Shown here in pieces: positions 8,732-18,600 of a stretch of DNA of 25,165 nt (its first letter is position 1; each line of letters begins with the position of its first letter). The DNA comes from Nemertoderma westbladi (taxonomy: Eukaryota > Xenacoelomorpha > Nemertodermatida > Nemertodermatidae). The notes beneath the pieces were generated by a model that did no database searches, had not been told where the DNA came from, and worked only from the letters and a program-made list of their open reading frames with translations. A program made the translations under genes and the position numbers. The stretch is from NCBI GenBank assembly GCA_032718475.1, contig JAUCBJ010006831.1:1-25165 (forward strand). The letters run 5' to 3'.

Positions 8732-10193
8732 CTACTACTACTAGGATCGGCATGCTGCATTGCAGCTGCATTTTTAAGAATGCTGTGCCGGCTTGTCAAC
8801 AAAATTGCACCGCCACAACTCCCTATCACCCATGACATTTGCTAGATCATCCGCATCTTCAAGGCCAGTGTCCCTTAAGATGCGTCTCAAGAAAGTCATG
8901 GGCTGTCCACCATGCTTATTCACTCCATGAGGCTGCCAAAGTACAAGATTATGCACTGGCTGGTCCTCACGGCGAAAGCAATGTCCTGCAAAGCGGAGGC
9001 GATTTTGTTCTAGTGTCAAGCTTGGGGGAACCAATGAGACACTTCCAATGTTATATAGTGTCTGGTTGGAGATGTGTGCATTGTACTTGACACAATGAAC
9101 CCGGCGTAGCATTCTTGTGAATGTGCCATCCAGAGATTTGGTGTCTTCAGCAGTTAGAGCCCAGCATGGACTCCCGTAGAGGAGTACTGGAACTACTGCT
9201 GCTCTAAATAATCGGACCTTAAGTTTCCGATTAATTCTCGGTGACTTCCAAATCCTGGAATGCCTATTCAAGGCTGCCCATGCCTTTCCCTTACTTCCGG
9301 ATCCATGATCCCAGGTAACAGAAGTCGTCCACATGCTCAAGCATACCATCCTTTGAGCTTATGCTCATCCGATCAGAGACTTGCTGAGGACTTTCAAAGT
9401 TAACTGTCAAAATTTTGGTCTTTCTGGAGTTAATAAAAATACCAACACTAGAAGCAGCATGTTCTAATGAGCTGAGGAGCCGTTGGGCTCCCTCTAGTGA
9501 TTCTGAGAGTACTCCTAAGTCATCAGCAAAGTCTAGATCAGTTAGGTACTTGGCAGGATTTCCTCGACTTCTGGAGCCAGTAGGTGGAGTTATCATCACC
9601 CCATCATCATTATGATGATCTAAGGACATGCATAGAACATAGTCAACAACAATAATGAACAAGAATGGTGCAAGTGTGTCGCCTTGGAGGACGCCCCATA
9701 ACACTTCAAATGGTTATGTGTCACCGTCAACAGTAGACACAAATGTTGTCGAACCATCGCATACTGATCTTATGGCTGCAATAATTTCATCAGGAATCCC
9801 ATATAATGAAAGTATGCTATAGTATAGTATACGAAAGTATACGTGAGCGAGAGACTGAATCAAAGGCCTTGAAGAAGTCAACAAAGATAACAGCCTCTTT
9901 CTTTCTTTTTTTATAATTCTTCTATTATCCTTCTAAGTGCCAAAATGGGCTCCATGGTACCACGACCTTTACGGGACCCATTCTGATTTCCACGGAGCAG
10001 TCTCTCAATGGGATCCCTGATGCGATTTAATAGAATCCTATTGTATAGCTTTGCAGCAATCGAGATCAATGAGATTCCCCGAAAAGAACCATAGAGTGTT
10101 AGGTTGCCCTTCTTGGGAACTGGCACCAACTTATTTGTTTTAATTTCTTGTGGGACTCTTGTTGTTCGGTACATGTCTACTATGATGGGATAG
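8732..10193 (-). mobile_element. 5'-truncated non-LTR retrotransposon (LINE), copy 1
   Basis: This minus-strand copy is nearly identical to copy 2 at about 15510-16984. Homology begins at CTATCCCATC (10193) and ends in a TAG trinucleotide tail ((TAG)4 at 8743-8732), the 3' microsatellite-type tail seen in several LINE clades. The 5' half, including the endonuclease and the start of the reverse transcriptase, is missing, as usual after incomplete reverse transcription. No convincing target duplication is seen. The clade is not assigned with confidence. Confidence 0.9.
8774..10174 (-). pseudogene. Broken reverse transcriptase of LINE copy 1
   Basis: Reading downward from 10174, fragments of one polymerase appear in shifting frames. 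10174-9911 is the finger region (VPVPKKGN, FRGISLIS, GNQNGSRKGRGT). 9704-9291 holds the GVLQGDTLAPFLF block and the catalytic FADD box in DLDFADDLGVL. 9349-8774 holds the C-terminal region (RLRFAGHCFRRE, GGQPMTFLRRILRDTGLED, ending DKPAQHS). A stop interrupts the frame at 9911. The segment 9905-9705, which should carry the first catalytic aspartate (FVDFFKAFDS-type), is frameshifted and has a short AT insertion (about 9815-9842) absent from copy 2. The enzyme would copy the element's RNA into DNA at the target site; this copy cannot make it. Confidence 0.9.
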
Positions 10194-11306
10194 AAATATT
10201 ATTGAAATATTAGTAATAATGCCAACAATTAATTATTAAAACATTTGCTAACAAATTTCGACAAATTCGCAGCGCCATCTAGAGGTCCAAAATAATTTTT
10301 AAAATTGTCCAATAGATATAATATATCATTGATCGTCTTTATTAATTGCTCCTTAAATTAGTGGGAAGTTATTCATTCGAGTTCAATAGATAGGATAATA
10401 GTGTTTGGGTAACTCAGTATTTACCGCACTATTTCAATATATCATGTCCACCTAACCATATTAGCATATAAAGTGAAGGAAATAAATTATTATAGTTCTT
10501 GAATATCTATAGTGTAGTTGCCAAGATAACTTGATTCAAATTTCTGAAGGAAGGTCACTGAATTACGTCACTGAATTACCAGATAGTGAATTCATTATAT
10601 GTTACATTAGTTGTAAAATAAGATATCGTGTCTGTGAGTTGAGTATCATTTTGGGTCGAGAAAACCATTAAGGTCGGTAAATTCCTATTTTATGAGATCG
10701 CCCGGGCATTTCTTCCTCTAAGATTTGGCCCGAGGATGTAAATCTCCTTAGTAGATTATCCTCCATCCCCTTCTTACAACAGAAAACTAACTGAAATCAA
10801 ACTAAGTAGTTGTACTCTTTAAAAACGAACCTGCCTTGTATTACAGTAGATAAATAAAATAAAGAAGTTGTTTTGTTTTAAAGATAATAAAATAAAGTAT
10901 AAAAATGTGTTGGCCTACTCTCAAAAAAAAAATCGAGCAAAAATATTTATTGTATTTAGTAGTGTTGCTACGATACAGCGATAAACAATACTTTCACTTT
11001 AAAACCCTAAGTGTATAAAATTGTACAACACAAAAGTTGGTTTCGGTTATAAGCATTAGTGATTTTCTCCATTTATAACGTGGGGAGCGCTCACCCCTCT
11101 AGTTACAGTGTGGCAAGTCTCACAAGGGGAATAAAGAATACAGAGCAAGTAGTGAAGTACGTCGTATAACGACGACAAGACGGCCAAGTACGGTAGGGTT
11201 GAGCACAGTGGCAGCATATGATGGTAATGAGAGATGGGAGGCCATGAGGAGGCAAATTGCGGACATACAACGTATCAGATAGTATTTCTAGGTCTATCTT
11301 TTATCT
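10194..11306. other. Downstream flank of the host gene, no gene recognised
   Basis: The stretch is AT-rich with no long open frame. A short open segment at about 11187-11282 (containing AYDGNERWEAMRRQIADIQ before a TAG) has the look of the start of a retroelement gag, preceded by a GC-richer leader from about 11080, but there is too little to name it. A CTCF-like motif lies at 10272-10285. Confidence 0.4.
10272..10285 (-). promoter_or_regulatory. CTCF-like motif (weak call)
   Basis: On the minus strand the sequence CCTCTAGATGGCGC fits the core of the bilaterian CTCF motif. The surrounding 22-27 bases (CTAGATGGCGCTGCGAATTTGT) resemble the sequence around the second such site at 14058-14071, so both may come from one repeat family rather than being functional insulators. 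Confidence 0.25.
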
Positions 11307-11470
11307 GAGCCGCCTGCTGAATGGTTAGAGCGTCAGACTTTCAACCCGGAAGTCACCAGTTCGATCCCACCTGAATGTCATTGCGGACTTTGCAAAGCTG
11401 TGACCAACAAAAGTTATAATAATGGCGGTGGGACACGCCCTTCAGTTCCAAAATTATTACTGATTTTTTT
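11307..11470 (+). mobile_element. tRNA-derived SINE, second family
   Basis: 11307-11371 is tRNA-like: an A-box region TGAATGGTTAGAGCG (about 11318-11332) and a B-box AGTTCGATCC (11358-11367), spaced as in a tRNA gene. The acceptor ends do not pair, so this is not a functional tRNA. A non-tRNA body of about 100 bases follows (GTCATTGCGGACTTTGCAAAG...) and ends in AT-rich sequence near 11470. Its body differs from that of the SINE at 5524-5735, so it is a separate family. Confidence 0.6.
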
Positions 11471-12229
11471 TAAACATTATGTTTATTGTTTACAAAATAA
11501 TGCAAATAAGTTTTCTAACCACAGAACACCATGCTCGCTATGTCAATATTAACAAAGAGCTACAGAGTGTCAAAAGAAATCAATTAAGTGCTCTGTTAAG
11601 GTTATCTAAAGTCATCAACTATGATTGTGAGGTTATCAATTAATTTTTTAATCATTAAAAACATCTGAGGAAATTAATAGAACGAGGTAGATAGACAATA
11701 AAGCGAGTTAAGGGAAATAAACAATACAACTTAGACAATTCAATTTATTAGACATCATGGTTGAATTGGATAAAATTAACCAAAAACAACCAATTATTTT
11801 ATCGGGAAAAATCTCGAACAAGAGGGAAAAATAATTTCTAATTTAATAATTAATTAGATAGATATTAAAGTAATGCGTTATTATTGACAGTGTGATAAAC
11901 TAATTCTGATAAATATAAACAAACCGCACACAAAAATAAAAAGAACCCATTGGCTAATTTAATTGAAATACAACTGAGTGGTAATACTTTTACTATAAGG
12001 TTAAATATATGTGACGATTGTTTACACCCACCACCACCACCATTGAAACCTCCGTAGAGCAACGTTTCCATGACAACCGCCAGTCTATTCGTCACCTTAA
12101 TGTTCCAATAACCCGCCCTCCTCTACAAATAAATAAAGCACATTGAGTTGACCCTACCAGCACAACCATCGACGCGCGATTGATTGGTTAACCGGTAGGA
12201 ATAAAACAGCCTTACGATTCGGCCAATAG
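11471..12229 (-). other. 3' untranslated region and flank of the KTN1/RRBP1-like gene
   Basis: It lies directly downstream (minus strand) of the host gene's stop codon at 12230-12232. No further exon is seen. A possible minus-strand AATAAA is at 11749-11744. (CCA)n-like sequence at 12027-12044 is a short simple repeat. The exact transcript end cannot be fixed from sequence. Confidence 0.4.
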
Positions 12230-12623
12230 CTAGCTGTTCTGTTGGGAGTCACCGTTAAGCATAGCCTCAGCGGAGCCGTTTAATTGGTCGGCTGAAACGC
12301 TCGAAGTCCTTAGGGGCGAGTGGGGGGAAGCCAGTTGGGCCTTCAACTGCGTGGCGACTTGGCGTTCAGACTGTAACGCGATATCCCGCTCCGTTCTCAG
12401 TTCAACCATCTCCTCTTTTATCGCCTCCAACTCCGCTCGCGTCGCTTCCAACTCGATGGCGGAGTCGTCCATGCCCTCCTTCCATTTGGTGTGCTCGGTA
12501 TCAACTGACGCTTCCAGCTCGTGTAGGATTGTTTCAGTTTGATCGAGACCCAACTTAAACTGATCGCATTTGGTCTGTAGACTACTGTTCTCGGATTCAG
12601 CGGAAGCTAGACGAGAGTGCAAA
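12230..12623 (-). CDS. KTN1/RRBP1-like terminal exon (7 of 7), with stop codon
   Basis: The exon is 394 nt including the TAG at 12232-12230, with acceptor TTGATTACAG. After a shared Asp codon it reads LHSRLASAESENSSLQTKCD, then further coiled coil up to about residue 95. The tail is low-complexity, Ser/Asn/Ala-rich and probably disordered, ending LNGDSQQNS. It is shorter than the tail of vertebrate KTN1/RRBP1, which continues with more coiled coil. Confidence 0.9.
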
Positions 12624-15600
12624 CTGTAATCAACAATTAAAAATAAGTGAGAAACATTGAAATATGAACAAAAATAATAATTTCTAATTATTTATAATAA
12701 ATTAAAAATGTATTATTAGATGTGCACTTTATGATTGTAATGCGAATAGATTTACTTCGGGAACGAAAAGAGGAAAGTGAGTATCAACAACGAGTTGCAC
12801 CCATCATGAGAAGAATATCCAGGATTTCACTTTTCCGTCGACTTTTTATTGGAATTTTATATAGGAAGAATTTGTATTTTTTAAATTATCCTTATTAAGT
12901 GTTTTTCATAGCTCTTATTTCTGTCAGATAACCTGTACAGATTCTAATTCGTTTATTGTTTTGGTTAGATTCAGCCATTCTGGAACCAGGATTTTTAGGG
13001 AAGACCTGGAATTCTTCATATGGGAGCAAACTGCAAAGTGAAATATAACAGCAGAGGTCGCAACCCATCAGAGTTTAAATTCCATTGTCAAATTTGTTAA
13101 ATACCACAAAAAAAAACCAAAAGTTCGCAATCAACTCAAACCATTGGAAAAAAAATCACACATTATATATTGGACCAAAGTCACTCACTCACAACAGTTG
13201 TACAGATTTGAGAGACAAGGCGTGAGTCCAGATTGGGTATGTTAACATTCACTTACTCGGTAATCTGAGTTTCCAGATCCAGAAATCTGGATTCCAGAGA
13301 ATTGGTTATTTTGTCCTCATACTCGGCGTCCCATTGGTCAATATTCTCGGGAATATCAACATCAGGAAATAGTTTCTGGAACACGGAGTACTGGTCATGT
13401 AAAGCCCGTCTTTGGGCTTCATCGGCAACCTGTATTGGAAATATAGTGAGTTAAAAACAATTGAGAATAAAGGGGACATATAACATATAAAATGGGTGGC
13501 TGAATAAATAATATATATTGAGAAGGGCTTCGTGTTGATTTGGGCGGCGGTCACCGAAGGAGGCAGGTCGCTCTCCTCTAGTCCAACACGGTCTCCATGG
13601 AGGTCGTCGTTCGTGCTGTGCGGTGTCTGCATATCGTCGGACTTGGGAAATGTTAAGGAAAAGAAAGAAACTTTCCGAGACATTTTTCCGAAAATTTCCT
13701 ATTTTATTAATAATGTACAGTATTACAAAATTTACCTTTAAGGGGGGGGGGGGGGGGGTACACCATTTTCGGACAACTCTTCGATTTATCACTCTCAGCG
13801 TTTCAAAATTGTTTGGTTTCGGCTAAAATTTGGCATATAGGTGCCTAAGATGCTATTCTACATGACAGGTCAGAAAAAAAAATTTTCCGCTATTTAATAT
13901 TAGTTAATACTAGTTAACAACAAAAAAAACTTGGTTGCGCTTAAAACCCTAAGGCTTTTACAGTTTTGATTCTAATCACATGAAAGTTTTTTTATATGAT
14001 AGAACAAAGATGGGGCAACATAACTATCAGGCGAAATTTTGTTAAAATAATTCTGCACCGCTAGGTGGCGCTGCAAATTTATGCTAATTTTTAGGTTTTT
14101 TATAAATAGTATTAAATTTTATTAACAAAAAATTCCGAAAAGTTGCCTGATACTTTTATGCAGGGTGGCTATCTAGACACCCACAGGAAGTTTCAGACTA
14201 ATTACTCAAAAATTGTAGAAGTAGTAGGGTTTTGAAGTTGACAATTTCATAAAAAAAATATTTTGAGATAATCAACCTTTCATTATACATAGTAATAGTA
14301 ATTTCAATAGGATTCCCTAAATGGAAATTTACATAACTTGAAAACTAAAAGAGCTATTAAATAGCGGTTTTCAGATTTGGAAACACCATTCAATGGTGCA
14401 TTATAATAGACCATTAAAAAAATTTCGACATATTTTGGACCAAAATGGTGTACCCCCCCCCCCCCCCCCCCCTTAATAGGAAATATTTACAGCGCCAGAC
14501 CCAGTACACTGTTGGTGTAATTGATCCAGCAGTTCAATTACGCGTAGCCCTAGTTCATATGCACACAGCATGGATATATATATATATATGCTTACCGGTA
14601 CCTACCGCCATCTTTATTTATTGCTGTTTACCTACTGGTTAGTGGTTAGTACAGTAGTACTTACCTTTACCGGTCTGTTGCAAATTACCTGATTACCGCT
14701 GTACCGTGTACCGGTACTGCTGCTGGTGCTGTGGTGTTATCTTATACCGTATCAGTTATGATTATTACAGTATTACCTATCCTATCTGATATCAGTTGTT
14801 GTTCCATGCCTTAGATATAGACCGTGTTATCACTGCTGTGTCCAGCCAGTGTCACCAATGTGTTTCATTATCTACTGCCCCCCGACGTGTTACTGCCCAG
14901 TCAACAGGTGAACCTCCTGCCACCTTAGGAATTTCATTTGCTGCAGATGTTGTTCGTCATCACTCACAATACATCCTTCTCTTACGTGATTGTACTTCTA
15001 GTTTTACAGGCACTTGCATTATTCCAGATGAACGCCATGAAACACTGCGTGATGCTCTTATAGTACTAGGACAGTAGGATCTGGATTATGTCCCCAACTG
15101 GCCCATGTGCCACTATCCGTACAGATCCTGCACAGGAGCTAATAAACCAACAGGTTGATGCCATCAATGATGCTGACGACAGCAGGCAATCATCCCAGGC
15201 ATGGAGATCGATCAACTTGCTTGCTGGTCGAAAAAGCCAACCAACCAGAAAGGTTAAGGCTGAATCACCAGCCGATCGCCTCAATGGTTGGAAGGCCCAC
15301 TTTGAAAAGCTCCTCAATAATGACAGGGTATTGCCTGATAACTTTATAGAAGTAAAAGTGTCTGAGTCTGTACTCCCAGATATTCCCATTGGTGATATCT
15401 CCTTTGCAGAAGTGAAGGCTGCTGCAAAGAGCATTAAGACCAATCGTGCCAGTGGAGTAGATGGTGTCCCCCGAGGTCTTTAAAATACCTGAGTGTTTAA
15501 AGCTCATCTATCCCATCATAGTAGACATGTACCGAACAAAAAGAGTCCCACAAGAAATGAAAACAAATAAGTTGGTGCCAGTTCCCAAGAAGGGCAGCCT

Positions 15601-18600
15601 AACACTCTATGGTTCTTTTCGGGGAATCTCATTGATCTCGATTGCTGCAAAGCTATACAATAGAATTCTAATAAATCGCATCAGGGATCCCATTGAGAGA
15701 CTGCTCCGTGGAAATCAGAATGGGTTCCGTAAAGGTCGTGGGACCATGGAGCCCATTTTGGCACTTAGAAGGATAGTTGAAGAGTTATCAAAAAAGAAAG
15801 ACAGGCATCTGGCTGTTATCTTTGTTGACTTCTTCAAGGCCTTTGATTCAGTCTCTCGCTCACGTATGTTCAGCATACTTTCATTATATGGGATTCCTGA
15901 TGAAATTATTGCAGCAATCAGATCAGTATACGATGGTTCGACAACATTTGTGTCTACTGTTGACGGTGACACAGAACCATTTGAAGTGTTATGGGGCGTC
16001 CTCCAGGGAGACACACTTGCACCATTCTTGTTCATAATTGTTGTTGACTATGTTCTACGCATGTCCTTAGATCATCATAATGATGATGGGGTGATGGTCC
16101 TACTGGCTCCAGAAGTCGAGGAAATCCTGCCAAGTACCTAACTGATCTAGACTTTGCTGATGACTTAGGAGTACTCTCAGAATCACTAAGAGGGAGCCCA
16201 ACGGCTCCTCAGCTCATTAGAACATGCTGCTTCTAGTTTTGGTCTTTTTATTAACTCCAGAAAGACCAAAATTTTGACAGTTAACTTTGAAAGTCCTCAG
16301 CAAGTCTCTGATTGGAAGAGCATAAGCTCAAAAGATGGTATGCTTGAGCATGTGGATGACTTCTGTTACCTGGGATCATGGATCCGGAAGTCAGGTAAGT
16401 CAGGTATACCTTCGAATACGTAAGGGAAAGGCATGGGCAGCCTTGAATAGACTTTCCAGGATTTGGAAGTCTCCGAGAATTAATCGGAAATTAAGGTCCG
16501 ATTATTTAGAGCAGCAGTAGTTCCAGTACTCCTCTATGGGAGTCCATGCTGGGCTCTAACTGCTGAGGACACCAAATCTCTGGATGGCACATTCACAAGA
16601 ATGCTACGCCGGGTTCATTGTGTCAAGTACAATGCACACATCTCCAACCAGACACTATATAACATTGGAGGTGTCTCATTGGTTCCCCCAAGCTTGGCAC
16701 TAGAACAAAATCGTCTCCGCTTTGCAGGACATTGCTTTCGCCGTGAGGACCAGCCAGTGCATAATCTTGTACTTTGGCAGCCTCATGGAATGAATAAGCA
16801 TGGTGGACAGCCCATGACTTTCTTGAGACGCATCTTAAAGGACACTGGCCTTGAAGATGCGGATGATCTAGCAAATGTCATGGGTGATAGGGTGTTGTGG
16901 CGGTGCAATTTTGTCGATAAGCCGGCACAGCATTCTTAAAAATGCAGCTGCAATGCAGCATGCCGATCCTAGTAGTAGTAGTAGTGCACCTGGATTTCAG
17001 GCCCTCATTGATGACCCCATTCTTGTCCAACATCGACTCGGTATTGAGATAGGTCGACGTAAGAATCCTGATAAAAATCCAGTTGCAGAATGTGCGATAC
17101 AGGAACCTTTAATGGAATTACACAAGCTTCGTCCTTCAGGTGGCCCTTACTCGTCGACAGTTATTGCGATAGCTACCTCTAATCATAATTCCCGATTACG
17201 ATCACCAGGCTTATCAGCGCGGGAGATCATATTTCAAAGGGATCAATTTACTGGGGAACAGATCCCCCTGCGATCTTGACCTGATTGACCAACAACATGA
17301 TCATCGATCTGCTAATCACCTCCCAGTGCTCAATCCAAGACTCACAAGCCTATGAAGAATGTTTCCCAACAGTACATCTCAGTTGGTGATTTGGTATACC
17401 TATACGCCGATCCTGTAGCTCTACACTCTCGACCTCGGTATATTGTTGCCACAGTGGATGGTGATTGGTGTTCTGTGAGAAAGTTTGTGGGCAATCATGG
17501 GCAATCAGTGCCCTTGCTTACCGTGTCCGTAAAGCGGATTGATTCCTTGTCCAATCTATGCATACTCTTACTACCATCGATAATGATCCTGATTCATCTG
17601 ATGAGGATCTTTCTGCCGAGTATAAGTCACCATCACCAACAACTAGCCCGGATGGATGCGTTGATACTACTGTTGAACGCATCCCCAGTATGGACAATGA
17701 TACTCGTAGATGGCGAATGCTCGACATCGCCACCTATCCCCAATGAGTCTCCTCCAGGTTTACAGGTGGCACGGCCGTCCTCAGCGGCTTCGCCAACCAC
17801 CAAACTATTATGGTTTCCCGGAAAGTTAGCCATAGCTGGTGTTTTGAGTGAATAAGTCTCAAGAGATATTACATACCTCATAATTTCGTCATTATATACT
17901 CTAATAGTTTGCTTAGTTTCTTTGTTATTGGTCTCCACTCCATATACTCATTTAGCCAGGCCAGTCAATCTTCTCATTAATTGATTTGTTTTTTAATTTG
18001 TATCACACTTTAGACTCAAGATTACCCCTTCTCTAGTGATACATATATCACACTTGCGGTATATTACGCCTTTTGCTTATCTTAATTATAGCATTTCTGT
18101 TGATATCTTACATTTATTGATATATATAGGATAGGTGTAGCAGGTCACCCTATATATTATTTTTGTTATGCACTGAGTTATCTATCGGACGCATTGGTAC
18201 AGTGTTATGCAACACTAAGGTGATTTGCGTCATACCAATAACGTTTAGTTATGGCTTACATGATTCGTTTACATTTTGGATACATATATATTTGAGTTAG
18301 ATCTTGTGGTTATTATTTTGTTTAGTTAGCTTTAGTGTTTATAGCTTCGCTGTGTAGAAAAAGGGATTACGCCAGACCCAGTACATTGTTGGTGTAATTG
18401 ATCCAGCAGTTCAATTACGCGTAGCCCTAGTTCACATGCACACAGCATGGATATATATATATATATGCTTACCGGTACCTACCACCATCTTTATTCATCG
18501 CTGTTTACCTACTGGTTAGTGGTTGAGTACAGTAGTACTTACTTACCTTTACCGGTCTGTTGCACATTACCTGATTACCGCTGTACCGTGTACCGGTACT

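Larger units (their letters stand above)
13742..14472. mobile_element. TTAA-flanked element with poly-G/poly-C termini (731 bp)
   Basis: TTAA lies directly outside both ends (13738-13741 and 14473-14476), the target duplication of piggyBac-type transposons. The ends are inverted repeats: G17-TACACCATTTT on the left, and TTTGGACCAAAATGGTGTA-C20 on the right, which reads G20-TACACCATTTT inward. The homopolymer forms the very terminus. The interior is AT-rich without a transposase, so it would be a non-autonomous (MITE-like) piggyBac relative. Its ends do not resemble those of the PGBD element at 21798, so a different transposase family is implied. Confidence 0.75.

Noticed and set aside
8839-9090. 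Open frame antisense to the LINE C-terminus (and its mirror at 16623-16874)
   Set aside because: A shadow of the reverse transcriptase frame, present in both copies only because the copies are homologous.
11307-11371. A functional tRNA gene on the plus strand
   Set aside because: The boxes fit but there is no acceptor stem, and a SINE-like body follows.
13306-13683. A long minus-strand frame running through exon 6 into the intron
   Set aside because: It reads exon 6 in the wrong frame and ignores a well-supported acceptor; the KLFP motif fixes the correct frame.
14476-14493. A target-site duplication for the LTR element
   Set aside because: No matching 4-6 bp were found outside the two LTRs; the outer borders are uncertain.
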